This document shows, piece by piece, positions 31,997 through 40,128 of a stretch of DNA of 64,000 nucleotides. Below the pieces are notes generated by a model that saw nothing but the letters and a program-made list of their open reading frames with translations, was not told the DNA's origin and did not search any database. Source of the stretch: Bacteroidaceae bacterium (GTDB taxonomy: Bacteria > Bacteroidota > Bacteroidia > Bacteroidales > Bacteroidaceae); contig JAFSNB010000034.1 of the NCBI GenBank assembly GCA_017447625.1, forward strand, positions 1-64,000, read 5' to 3'. The first letter of the stretch is position 1; every line of letters starts with the position of its first letter. The position numbers and the translations under genes were made by a program.

Positions 31997-33412
31997 ATGA
32001 AAGCATACAGATACGCACTGATATTGTTTGTGGCGGTTGCCTTGGCCGCCTGCAAGACAACAACCAAAACGGCAACTTTTCCCGCCACGGCGGGAGCTGG
32101 AGAAGGGCTTTACTCCACGCAGCCATCTCCCCTCCCTAACAGAGGAGGGGCCGAGGGAGAGGCCGGAAGTTCGGAGCTTGGCCTCCCGGAGAAATCTCTC
32201 TTGGCCCAGCGCATAGACAGCCTGCTGCTGACGGCTGACACACTACTGCAAAGTACTCAGCTGGGGCTGCATATAATAGACCTCACCTCCGGAGAGATTG
32301 TTTATGCCAAAGGCGAGAGGCAGCGGATGCGCCCGGCATCCACGGAAAAGATGGTGACTGCCATAACCGCCCTCGATTGTCTCGGCCCCTCCTATTGTCT
32401 GACAACAGCGCTCCTTTCTGCAGCCACAGTCAGCGGAGGTACTCTGCAGGGCGACCTGTATGTCCTAGGGGCGATGGACCCGCTGCTCTCCGTGGCGGAT
32501 GTGCGCAGGCTCGTCAGTCAGTTGAAGGCGGCCGGAGTGAAGAAGGTGGCGGGACGGCTCGTGGCCGACGTCTCCATGAAGGACGAAGACGAATACGGCT
32601 GGGGCTGGTGCTGGGACGACGAGAATCCCGTGCTCTCACCACTGCTTTGTGGCGGCAAGCCCGCGCTCATTGATCAGCTGCGCTCTGCCCTGCGCACGGC
32701 AGGAATAACCGTTTCCAAGGGAACTGCCAAGGGGACGTTCCCCAAACAATATGACCCGGCGGACACGACGTCGGCCTCTAAACGCTATGAGCTGGCAGCC
32801 ATACGCCGCCCCCTCACCGAGGTGCTCAAACCGATGATGAAGGAGAGCGACAATCTCTGCGCCGAAGCCATATTCTATCAAATAAAAAGACCCACCCCCA
32901 GCCCCTCCCGTGAGGGAGGGGAGAGGCTAGCGCTCAAAAATCCAACGGGGAAACACTGGGGACGCAAGCGCTCTGCTGCTATTATTAATGAATTAATAGA
33001 AAGAACAGCCAACGATCAATGTTCAATGTTCAATGTTCAATGTTCAATGGCCACCGGTCTTGTAGCTGACGGCAGCGGTCTCTCGCTCTACAATTACCAG
33101 ACACCTGAGACGTTCACGCGGCTGCTCACATACGCCGCCGCCAGACAGGATAGCATCTATCTCCCGCTGTTGGAGGCTCTGCCTATAGCGGGTGTTGACG
33201 GCACGCTGGAGAAGCGCATGAAGGACACGCCAGCCGCTGCCAACGTACGAGCCAAGACGGGCTCCGTATCTGCTGTGAGCACCCTGGTCGGCTATACCAC
33301 ACAGCGCAGCACAGGACATGTCTTTGCCTTCGCCATACTCAATAACGGCCTCCCGCGCATGGCTGAAGGGCGCACTTTGCAAGATAAAATATGCGTTTTG
33401 CTGAGCGAATAG
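31997..33412 (+). CDS. dacB: D-alanyl-D-alanine carboxypeptidase/endopeptidase (PBP4, S13 family) with three repeat-derived insertions
   Basis: PBP4-type enzymes trim and cleave peptidoglycan cross-links. The 471-residue protein is a predicted lipoprotein (KAYRYALILFVAVALAAC). Active-site motifs are STEK (Ser115, Lys118), SDN near residue 285 and KTG (420-422), so the enzyme should be active. Three segments are atypical: LPSPLPNRGGAEGEAG-like sequence after the lipobox (about 43-58) from a family-A copy, RPTPSPSREGGERLA (about 298-312) from a second family-A copy, and DQCSMFNVQCSM (about 340-352) from a heptad array. Each is in frame and in a linker or loop. It has its own promoter and precedes nadB. 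Confidence 0.92.
   Translation: MKAYRYALILFVAVALAACKTTTKTATFPATAGAGEGLYSTQPSPLPNRGGAEGEAGSSELGLPEKSLLAQRIDSLLLTADTLLQSTQLGLHIIDLTSGEIVYAKGERQRMRPASTEKMVTAITALDCLGPSYCLTTALLSAATVSGGTLQGDLYVLGAMDPLLSVADVRRLVSQLKAAGVKKVAGRLVADVSMKDEDEYGWGWCWDDENPVLSPLLCGGKPALIDQLRSALRTAGITVSKGTAKGTFPKQYDPADTTSASKRYELAAIRRPLTEVLKPMMKESDNLCAEAIFYQIKRPTPSPSREGGERLALKNPTGKHWGRKRSAAIINELIERTANDQCSMFNVQCSMATGLVADGSGLSLYNYQTPETFTRLLTYAAARQDSIYLPLLEALPIAGVDGTLEKRMKDTPAAANVRAKTGSVSAVSTLVGYTTQRSTGHVFAFAILNNGLPRMAEGRTLQDKICVLLSE
32121..32160. repeat. Family-A palindrome inside dacB, N-terminal copy
   Basis: ATCTCCCCTCCCTAACAGAG followed by GAGGGGCCGAGGGAG encodes SPLPNRGGAEGE just after the lipobox. Confidence 0.8.
32889..32926. 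repeat. Family-A palindrome inside dacB, central copy
   Basis: GACCCACCCCCAGCCCCTCC then CGTGAGGGAGGGGAGAG encodes PTPSPSREGGER. The same flank GACCCACCCCCAGCCCCTCC occurs in the purD leader copy. Confidence 0.88.
33016..33050. repeat. Heptad array (GTTCAAT) inside dacB
   Basis: Four perfect TTCAATG units encode QCSMFNVQCSM in frame, just before the ATGLVADGSGLS block. Confidence 0.9.
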
Positions 33413-33476
33413 GCCGTTTTTTATGAATAAAAGCCATTTTGAGGCATAAAAGTTTGGCCGTTTGGGGAAACAGCTT

Positions 33477-33484
33477 TACTTTTG
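33477..33484 (+). promoter_or_regulatory. -7 box (TACTTTTG) of nadB
   Basis: TACTTTTGCGG lies 28 bases before the ATG at 33512; a TTTG at 33453-33456 is 20 bases upstream and fits the -33 element. Upstream in-frame TTG/TGT codons are thus excluded. Confidence 0.7.
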
Positions 33485-33511
33485 CGGTGTCAAAAACTAA
33501 TCTACGAGCAG

Positions 33512-35101
33512 ATGATTCGAAAATTCGACTTCCTCATTATCGGCGCCGGCGTTGCCGGGCTGAGTTATGCGCTGAAGGTGGCGCAGAGCGGTAAGGGCAA
33601 GGTGGCCCTGATCTGCAAGACTACTATAGACGAGGCTAACACGGACAAGGCTCAGGGCGGCGTGGCATCTGTCACGAACCTGAAAGTGGATAACTTCGAG
33701 AAGCACATCCACGACACAATGGTGGCGGGCGACTTCATTAGTGACCCGAAAGCTGTGGAGCAGGTGGTGAGGAATGCCCCTAAGGGCATCGCTGACCTGG
33801 TGAGGTGGGGAGTGAACTTCGACAAGAACGAGGATGGAGAATTCGACCTGCATCGCGAGGGCGGACACTCGGAATTCCGCATCCTGCACCACGCCGACGA
33901 CACAGGCCACGAGATTCAGCAGGGTCTCATTCGCGCCGTGCGTGCCGACAAGCGGATCACAGTTCTGGAGAACCATTTCGCTGTAGAAATCATAACCCAG
34001 CACCATCTGGGACGCGAGGTGAACCGTCACATGACGGATATAGAGTGCTATGGAGCATATGTTCTGGACCCAGACACACATAAGATAGATACCTTCCTAT
34101 CACGTATAACGCTTATGGCCACGGGCGGCACGGGTGCTGTGTATGCCACCACAACGAACCCCAACATCGCCACGGGCGACGGCATAGCAATGGTGTATCG
34201 AGCCAAGGGAATAGTGAAGGATATGGAGTTTGTACAGTTCCACCCCACAGCCCTCTACAACCCCGCCGAGACTCATCCGGCATACCTCATCACAGAGGCC
34301 ATGCGCGGTTACGGCGGCATACTGCGTCTGCCAAATGGCGAGGAGTTCATGCAGAAATATGACAAGCGTCTCTCTCTGGCCCCGCGCGACATCGTGGCCC
34401 GCGCCATAGACAAGGAAATGAAGATTCACGGCATAGACCACGTCTGTCTGGACGTGACACACAAAGACGCCGAGGAGACGAAGCACCACTTCCCGAACAT
34501 CTACGCCAAGTGCCTCTCAATAGGCATAGACATCACGAAGCAATATATTCCCGTTGTTCCCTGCGCCCACTATATGTGTGGCGGAATAAAGGTGAATCTG
34601 AACGGAGAAAGCACCATCAACCGCCTCTACGCTGTTGGTGAGTGTTCGTGTACTGGCCTTCACGGCGGTAACCGATTGGCATCGAACTCCCTGATTGAGG
34701 CCGTGGTCTATGCAGACAAGGCCGCAGAGCACAGTATCGCACATATCGATGAATACCAGTTCAACGAGCAGGTGCCGGAGTGGAACGACGAGGGTACAAT
34801 GACTAATGAGGAGAAGGTGCTTATTGCTCAGGATATGCGCGAAGTGGGACAGATTATGTCCAACTATGTCGGCATAGTGCGCTCCGACCTGCGTCTGCAC
34901 CGCGCCTGGACCCGCTTGGACATTATCTATGAAGAGACCGAGGAACTGTTCAAACGCGTGAAGGCCACGAAGGACATCTGCGAACTGCGCAACATGATAA
35001 ATGTTGGCTATCTCATTACCCGCCAGGCCATAGAGCGCAAGGAAAGCCGAGGCCTCCACTACACAGTGGATTACCCCAAGCACGCATACGACCAGAAGTA
35101 G
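33512..35101 (+). CDS. nadB: L-aspartate oxidase
   Basis: NadB oxidises L-aspartate to iminoaspartate, the first step of de novo NAD synthesis. The 529-residue flavoprotein begins MIRKFDFLIIGAGVAGLSYA with the FAD GxGxxG motif, followed by NTDKAQGGVASVTN, HREGGHSEFRILHHADDTGH, MEFVQFHPTALYNPA, RDIVARAIDKEMKIHG, CAHYMCGGIKVNLNGES and GGNRLASNSLIEAVVYAD. All are characteristic of the succinate dehydrogenase/fumarate reductase flavoprotein family and of NadB in particular. No nadA or nadC is adjacent. It converges with purU with a three-base gap. Confidence 0.95.
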   Translation: MIRKFDFLIIGAGVAGLSYALKVAQSGKGKVALICKTTIDEANTDKAQGGVASVTNLKVDNFEKHIHDTMVAGDFISDPKAVEQVVRNAPKGIADLVRWGVNFDKNEDGEFDLHREGGHSEFRILHHADDTGHEIQQGLIRAVRADKRITVLENHFAVEIITQHHLGREVNRHMTDIECYGAYVLDPDTHKIDTFLSRITLMATGGTGAVYATTTNPNIATGDGIAMVYRAKGIVKDMEFVQFHPTALYNPAETHPAYLITEAMRGYGGILRLPNGEEFMQKYDKRLSLAPRDIVARAIDKEMKIHGIDHVCLDVTHKDAEETKHHFPNIYAKCLSIGIDITKQYIPVVPCAHYMCGGIKVNLNGESTINRLYAVGECSCTGLHGGNRLASNSLIEAVVYADKAAEHSIAHIDEYQFNEQVPEWNDEGTMTNEEKVLIAQDMREVGQIMSNYVGIVRSDLRLHRAWTRLDIIYEETEELFKRVKATKDICELRNMINVGYLITRQAIERKESRGLHYTVDYPKHAYDQK

Positions 35102-35104
35102 TAA

Positions 35105-35968
35105 TCAGCTGAAAATTATCGTCTTGTTCTTGTAAGTCAGGATCTTGCGCTGGATGTGTTTCGTCACGGCGCGGGAGAGGACTATTTTCTCCAGATCCTT
35201 GCCTTTGAGGACAAGGCTGTCGGGTGTGTCTTTGTGGGTGATGCGGGCCACATCCTGCTCTATAATTGGGCCGGCATCAAGCTCGGCGGTGACATAGTGA
35301 CTGGTAGCTCCGATAATCTTCACGCCGCGTTCCCACGCCTGATGATAAGGCTTCGCACCGATGAAGGCGGGCAGGAACGAGTGGTGAATATTGATTATAT
35401 GATGCGGATAGGCGGCTATCATATCATCTGAGATAATCTGCATGTAACGGGCAAGGACAATGAACGAGATGTCCTCCTTCTCCAAAAGCTCCATCTCGGC
35501 CTTTTCCACCTCTGCCTTGTTGGAGTGGTCTTTGTTTATACTCCACACGTAGAAGGGGATTCCGAACTGTTCTGCTACGTAGCGCAAGTCCTCGTGATTC
35601 GACACGATGCACGGAATGTCGCAGGCAAACTCTCCTGCTTTCCAACGTGCCAGAAGGTCGTAGAGACAGTGGCTCATCTTGCTCACGAATATAGCCATGC
35701 GGGGGCGCTTGTCGCTGAAGTATAGGCTGAACTTCATCTTATAGCGTTGTGCATAGAGAGTGGTGACGTACTCGTAGATCTTTTCCCGGGGGATAAGGAA
35801 TCCGTCCAACTCCCATTCTATGCGCATGAAGAACATCCCGTCCTGACGATCCACATACTGGTCGAGATAGACGATGTTGCCCTTGTTGTCAGTTATAAAC
35901 TTCGTGACTTCTGAGATGATTCCCTGTTGGTCGGGGCAGTGGAGAAGCAGTATTGCTGTCGGTTTCAT
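35105..35968 (-). CDS. purU: Formyltetrahydrofolate deformylase
   Basis: PurU hydrolyses 10-formyltetrahydrofolate to formate and tetrahydrofolate, supplying formate for purine synthesis and balancing one-carbon pools. The 287-residue protein starts at the ATG at 35968 and has an N-terminal ACT domain (ILLLHCPDQQGIISEVTKFI) and a formyltransferase-like domain with IPCIVSNHEDLRYVAEQFGI, ARYMQIISDDMIAAYPHHII, NIHHSFLPAFIGAKPYHQAW and GVKIIGATSHYVTAELDAGP. The catalytic Asn/His/Asp set (NIHHS, AELDAGP) is present. Confidence 0.94.
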   Translation of the reverse strand: MKPTAILLLHCPDQQGIISEVTKFITDNKGNIVYLDQYVDRQDGMFFMRIEWELDGFLIPREKIYEYVTTLYAQRYKMKFSLYFSDKRPRMAIFVSKMSHCLYDLLARWKAGEFACDIPCIVSNHEDLRYVAEQFGIPFYVWSINKDHSNKAEVEKAEMELLEKEDISFIVLARYMQIISDDMIAAYPHHIINIHHSFLPAFIGAKPYHQAWERGVKIIGATSHYVTAELDAGPIIEQDVARITHKDTPDSLVLKGKDLEKIVLSRAVTKHIQRKILTYKNKTIIFS

Positions 35969-36019
35969 TTTGTGCTTGATTATCTTCTTTCTAAAGTGCC
36001 ATTCTTTGTTTTGGCGGCG

Positions 36020-36027
36020 CAAAGGTA
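36020..36027 (-). promoter_or_regulatory. -7 box (TACCTTTG) of purU
   Basis: Minus-strand TACCTTTGCGCC lies about 50 bases before the purU ATG. Confidence 0.6.
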
Positions 36028-36043
36028 ATGGAATTTGAGGGAA

Positions 36044-36113
36044 AAGAGAAAAGAGTAAAAAGAAAAGTGAAATAAAAGGTTAATTTTTTCTCTTTTCTCT
36101 TCTTCTTTTTTCT
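36044..36113. repeat. A/G-rich heptads facing T/C-rich heptads
   Basis: AAAAGAG AAAAGAG TAAAAAG AAAAGTG (36044-36072) are followed by a TTCTCTT-type run (about 36087-36113), forming a loose inverted repeat between the divergent purU and GH16 promoters. Confidence 0.6.
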
Positions 36114-36122
36114 CTAAATACG

Positions 36123-36130
36123 TATCTTTG
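36123..36130 (+). promoter_or_regulatory. -7 box (TATCTTTG) directly before the GH16 start
   Basis: TATCTTTG ends five bases before the ATG at 36136. The expected transcription start falls at or next to the ATG, so the mRNA should be leaderless. Confidence 0.65.
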
Positions 36131-36135
36131 CCCGC

Positions 36136-37029
36136 ATGAAACGCTTATTCATTATATTAATATGTGCGATAGCTGCCATAAATGGTAGCGCGCAGGACGG
36201 CGACTGGAAACTGATTTGGGCCGATGAATTCAATCAGGACGGACCGGTGGACAGCACACGCTGGGGTTTCGAATACGGTTTTGTCCGTAATCGCGAGCTG
36301 CAATGGTACCAGCCGCAGAACGCGGAAGTGCGAGGCGGCTGTCTGCGAATCACAGGGCGGAAGGAGCGTGTGAAGAACCCGCGTTATGTGCCGGAGCGGA
36401 CAGATGCTGACACCGGAGCCTCACGTCAGCAGCGCCGTCGTCAGCGCTCGTGGCAGCAGAGCCGCGAATATGCAGAGTACACCAGCTCCTGCGTGCGGAC
36501 GATGGGACATTTCAGTTTTCTTTTCGGACGCTTGGAGGTGAGGGCACGCATCCCTGTCGGAGGCGGAGCTTGGCCTGCAATCTGGACTCTGGGCGAAGGC
36601 CGCGGCTGGCCCGCCTGCGGTGAGATAGACGTGATGGAATTCTACCGTGTGCCGCCTGCTGAGATGGGTATCGACCACCGCGCCGACGGCGAACGCACCC
36701 TGCCCATTATCCTTGCTAACGCCTGCTGGGCTGGGGACAACGGGCGCGACGCCTGGAACACGAACCGTCACCCGCTCTCGCATTTCACCGACCGCGATCC
36801 TGACTGGACCTCGCGCTTTCACACGTGGCGGATGGACTGGACCCCCGACAGTATAAACCTCTTCCTCGACGACGAGTGTCTCGCTGCTATGCCAAATAAG
36901 CTCCCGCATATCCCCCATTATATCCTTCTCAACCTCGCTATCGGATCCAGCGGCGGAACTCCCGATCCTCTAGTCTTCCCCATGGTTTATGAGGTGGATT
37001 ATGTGAGGGTATATCAAAGGGGGAAGTAA
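36136..37029 (+). CDS. GH16 family glycoside hydrolase (laminarinase-like)
   Basis: The protein has 297 residues with signal peptide MKRLFIILICAIAAINGSAQ. The GH16 jelly roll is recognisable from LIWADEFNQDGPVDSTRWGF, NRELQWYQPQNAEVRGGCLR, GRLEVRARIPVGGGAWPAIW and the catalytic block GEIDVMEF (nucleophile Glu163, Asp165, acid/base Glu168), then FHTWRMDWTPDSINLFLDDE and PMVYEVDYVRVYQ. The GEIDxMEx form is typical of beta-1,3-glucanases. An Arg/Gln-rich insertion (SRQQRRRQRSWQQSREYAEY) near residue 95 is unusual. The gene appears monocistronic and leaderless. Confidence 0.9.
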   Translation: MKRLFIILICAIAAINGSAQDGDWKLIWADEFNQDGPVDSTRWGFEYGFVRNRELQWYQPQNAEVRGGCLRITGRKERVKNPRYVPERTDADTGASRQQRRRQRSWQQSREYAEYTSSCVRTMGHFSFLFGRLEVRARIPVGGGAWPAIWTLGEGRGWPACGEIDVMEFYRVPPAEMGIDHRADGERTLPIILANACWAGDNGRDAWNTNRHPLSHFTDRDPDWTSRFHTWRMDWTPDSINLFLDDECLAAMPNKLPHIPHYILLNLAIGSSGGTPDPLVFPMVYEVDYVRVYQRGK

Positions 37030-37030
37030 A

Positions 37031-37110
37031 GGCCCCCTATAATCCCCCAAAGGGGGATAGGGGGAGATAAAAGAGAATAAGAGACGAATTGTTGAGCGAA
37101 GGCGAAAAAA
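37031..37110. repeat. Family-B palindrome with A/G-rich flank after the GH16 gene
   Basis: GGCCCCCTATAATCCCCCAA and AGGGGGATAGGGGGAG are followed by AAGAGACGAATTGTTGAGCG and an A-rich tract. It is the same extended element that forms the folK 3' end. Confidence 0.85.
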
Positions 37111-37242
37111 AAAGAAAAGATAAATTTTCAGAGAAAAAAGAAAAAGCGGCCCGACGGCCAAAGTTTCCGAATAATCGTTTAATCGAATAACCGAAGGCCG
37201 CAATCAATAAAGAGTGTAAAATGTTAAATCTTAAATTCACCC

Positions 37243-37290
37243 CGCAGATCTCCCCTCCCTTCACGGGAGGGGTTGGGGGTGGGTCTTTAA
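37243..37290. repeat. Family-A palindrome in the GH84 gene leader
   Basis: GCAGATCTCCCCTCCCTTCA and CGGGAGGGGTTGGGGGTGGG, then TCTTTAAATC, end about 22 bases before the ATG at 37312. Confidence 0.85.
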
Positions 37291-37311
37291 ATCGTAAAAT
37301 ATATAGGCCTT

Positions 37312-39258
37312 ATGAAACGACTGACATCTATTCTGTTTGCGCTGTGCCTCGCAGTGTGTGTGCCGGCAAGTAATCATTATAGCATCTATCCCGTTCCTCA
37401 CTTTCAGAGCGAGGCCGACGGGCAGGTAACCGTAAGCAAAACCGTTTATATCGTGGCTTCAAGTGCCATAGACGAGGTGACTGTAGCGCGTGCAAAGGCC
37501 ATCCTTGAGGAACAAGGCTACAAGACAGAACAGGTGGCCAAACCCAAGAAGAACAACACCTGTCTGCTGTTGGGAATATACTGTTCGGGCGACATCGCAG
37601 ACGCGGAAGTCGATCGACTGGAGATAAAGAAGAAGTATAAGGATCAGCAGTTCTGGAACAATAACAACCCGAAGAAATACGACCGCTACCTGCTGGATAT
37701 ATCTGCTGACAAGAAAGGTGTGGCACAGATGCTGATTGCAGGCGACAACACCGATGCCGTGTTCTGCGGACTCGCCACGTTGAAGCAAATACTAAGGCAG
37801 AAAGCCGGACTGGGACTCGTTCCCGTAACCATTCACGACTGCGCCGACATCCGCGACCGTGGTGTTATCGAGGGCTACTATGGCGTTCCCTATTCTGCCG
37901 AGGTGACCAAAGACCTCTTCCGCTTCATGTCCGATTACAAGATGAACATGTATATGTACGGCGCAAAGAGCGACCCCTTCCACTCCCGCTTCTGGGCTGA
38001 CCCTTATCCCACTTCTATCACCGAGGAGCAGCGCAACATCGGTTATCTGACTCAAGATATGATGCGAGACCTCACGGCCGTGGCACGTGCCAACAAGATT
38101 GATTTCATCTGGGCTATACATCCGGGGACGGCCTTCACCGATCCGGCAAATGACAAGGTCCTGGATCAGATTATGCATAAGTTTGAGGCTATGCACGAGT
38201 TGGGCGTTCGTCAGTTCGGTGTGTTTGTGGACGATGTCGGTGTGCCGTCGGACGATGCCCTGCTGCGCCTCGGAGCCGACCGACTCACAGAATTGCAAAA
38301 GCGTATCGATGCCCGCTGGAATAAACCCGGGGCGAACCCGACAGACACGGTGAAACCTCTGCACTACGTGCCGCAACTTTATGCCTTCTCTTGGGTGAAC
38401 AGAGAACAGGGCAAGCGTTTCTTCTCCTCCCTGCGCGACGTTCCGGCAAAGGTGCGTATATATATCACTGGCCGCGCCGTGTGGTCTGTGCCTAACACAG
38501 AGGATATCCGCATCGTGAGCGAATGGCTCGGACGCGAACCCAGCTGGTGGTGGAACTATCCCTGCAACGACAACGACGTGACCAAGCTCTTCATTGCAGA
38601 CACATACACCAACTTCCGCGACGAGAAACATGTGGATTCGCAGGCTCGTTTCGAGGCCGCCTGCATTCCAAACCTGCCGACTCTCATCTCCAACCCGATG
38701 CAGCAGGGAGCGGCCTCGAAGATTGCCCTCTTCTCCATTGCCGACTACTCGTGGAACGGCTCTTCCAAGCATTTCGATAATCAGAAGAGCTGGGCGGCTG
38801 CCATAAGCGCTATCTGTAACCATAAAATTCTGGAGCAGGCATTCACTCAGTTGGTTCCTTTCCTTCGCTATTACGATAAAGACGCTCTCGATTACCACGT
38901 GCGCAACTACAAGCGCTCTGTGGCTGAAGGCCGCCCCGATTCCAAAACCCTTAGTCAGGAAATGAAAGCAATAATCTGGAGGTGCCAGATTGTAAAGACG
39001 ATGATGAACCACCAGCCTGAAACCAAACTCGTTTATGAGGATATACGTCCGTGGGTTCTCAAACTCGAGGCTATGGCAAAAGAGGTTAAGGCACGTTTAG
39101 ACGGTGAGCCTACGGATGCCATAGATTATGAGAGCAGCCCAGGATTCCAGTTCCCTGTCCTTTCTGGCATGGGTGCAGAAATCTCGCTCTCGATGAAGAC
39201 CGCCGAACCGGCTGCTGAGGTTCTTATGCCTTTCCTCTTGTGGCTAAGAGAGCAATAA
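37312..39258 (+). CDS. GH84 beta-N-acetylglucosaminidase (O-GlcNAcase-like)
   Basis: The protein has 648 residues with signal peptide MKRLTSILFALCLAVCVPAS. An N-terminal GH20b-like domain (residues about 25-165) precedes the GH84 barrel, which starts DIRDRGVIEGYYGVPYSAEV and contains YKMNMYMYGAKSDPFHSRFW and the catalytic Asp pair 307-308 in FGVFVDDVGVPSDD. The block WWWNYPCNDNDVTKLF lines the active site. A helical C-terminal domain follows. Bacterial GH84 enzymes of Bacteroides remove terminal GlcNAc from host glycans and glycoproteins. The tail ends in PFLLWLREQ without a sorting motif. Confidence 0.93.
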   Translation: MKRLTSILFALCLAVCVPASNHYSIYPVPHFQSEADGQVTVSKTVYIVASSAIDEVTVARAKAILEEQGYKTEQVAKPKKNNTCLLLGIYCSGDIADAEVDRLEIKKKYKDQQFWNNNNPKKYDRYLLDISADKKGVAQMLIAGDNTDAVFCGLATLKQILRQKAGLGLVPVTIHDCADIRDRGVIEGYYGVPYSAEVTKDLFRFMSDYKMNMYMYGAKSDPFHSRFWADPYPTSITEEQRNIGYLTQDMMRDLTAVARANKIDFIWAIHPGTAFTDPANDKVLDQIMHKFEAMHELGVRQFGVFVDDVGVPSDDALLRLGADRLTELQKRIDARWNKPGANPTDTVKPLHYVPQLYAFSWVNREQGKRFFSSLRDVPAKVRIYITGRAVWSVPNTEDIRIVSEWLGREPSWWWNYPCNDNDVTKLFIADTYTNFRDEKHVDSQARFEAACIPNLPTLISNPMQQGAASKIALFSIADYSWNGSSKHFDNQKSWAAAISAICNHKILEQAFTQLVPFLRYYDKDALDYHVRNYKRSVAEGRPDSKTLSQEMKAIIWRCQIVKTMMNHQPETKLVYEDIRPWVLKLEAMAKEVKARLDGEPTDAIDYESSPGFQFPVLSGMGAEISLSMKTAEPAAEVLMPFLLWLREQ

Positions 39259-39268
39259 CGGTCAAATC

Positions 39269-39931
39269 TCACCATTTAATCGGCTCTTTCCCGTGAGCAG
39301 CGAGGTAGTCGTTACAGAGCTGGAAATGGTGATTGCCGAAGAAACCGCGATAGGCGGAAAGAGGGGATGGGTGTGCTGAGGTGAGGACAAGATGCTTTTG
39401 AGGATCGATGAATGCGGCCTTCTTCCCGGCATACGAGCCCCAAAGCATGAATACTATATGTTCACGTTCGCGGGCCAGACTCTGGATGGCTGCGTCTGTA
39501 AGCGTCTCCCAGCCGCGTCCCTGATGAGATGCGGCCTGTCCGCGCCTTACGGTAAGTGTTGCGTTGAGAAGCAGCACACCCTGGGCGGCCCAGCGGTTCA
39601 AGTCACCGGAAGAGGGCGGAGTCACACCCAACTCGGACTGGATTTCCGCATAAATGTTTTTAAGCGAAGGGGGCAGGGCTATGCCGTCGGGCACAGAGAA
39701 GCAGAGCCCGTGAGCCTGCCCCGGTTCGTGATATGGGTCTTGTCCGAGAATAACTACCTTCACTTTGTCGAACGGCGTGGCCTCGAACGCGTGAAAGATA
39801 AGGCGTCCGGGCGGGTAACACGGGCCAGACGTATATTCCTGACGGATGAACGTGGTCAGGGCTTCAAAGTATGGTTTCTCAAATTCTGGAGCCAGTCGCC
39901 TGTGCCAGCTCTCTTCCATCTGTACATTCAT
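39269..39931 (-). CDS. ung: Uracil-DNA glycosylase
   Basis: Ung removes uracil from DNA. The 220-residue protein starts at the ATG at 39931, downstream of the promoter box; a second ATG at 39919 is possible. Family-1 motifs are VVILGQDPYHEPGQAHGLCF (catalytic Asp in GQDPYH), PPSLKNIYAEIQSELG, GVLLLNATLTVRRGQAASHQ, HIVFMLWGSYAGKKAAFI and TSAHPSPLSAYRGFFGNHHF (HPSPLS loop). It converges with the GH84 gene with a ten-base gap. Confidence 0.95.
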   Translation of the reverse strand: MNVQMEESWHRRLAPEFEKPYFEALTTFIRQEYTSGPCYPPGRLIFHAFEATPFDKVKVVILGQDPYHEPGQAHGLCFSVPDGIALPPSLKNIYAEIQSELGVTPPSSGDLNRWAAQGVLLLNATLTVRRGQAASHQGRGWETLTDAAIQSLAREREHIVFMLWGSYAGKKAAFIDPQKHLVLTSAHPSPLSAYRGFFGNHHFQLCNDYLAAHGKEPIKW

Positions 39932-39955
39932 TTCCTTTTTTCTCTTAGTCGAGTG

Positions 39956-39963
39956 CAAAAATA
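39956..39963 (-). promoter_or_regulatory. -7 box (TATTTTTG) of ung
   Basis: Minus-strand TATTTTTGCACTC ends 25 bases before the ATG at 39931 and excludes an upstream TTG. Confidence 0.6.
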
Positions 39964-40128
39964 GGATAAAAATCTCAGTTTAGAGGTCAAAAGCGTGAAA
40001 AATCTGTCCTTTTTGTCATTTTTAACGGCTTTGGCTTGGCGAGAAGGTAAAATAACGCTACCTTAGCGCAAAAGTTAAACCGTATTTATGCTTTAGCACC
40101 TCTTTATGAACTGCAAAGCACGACATTT

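Noticed and set aside
37792..39012. 406-codon open frame on the minus strand
   Set aside because: It lies opposite the GH84 catalytic domain, which has clear family motifs; no signal, start context or motif supports the antisense frame.
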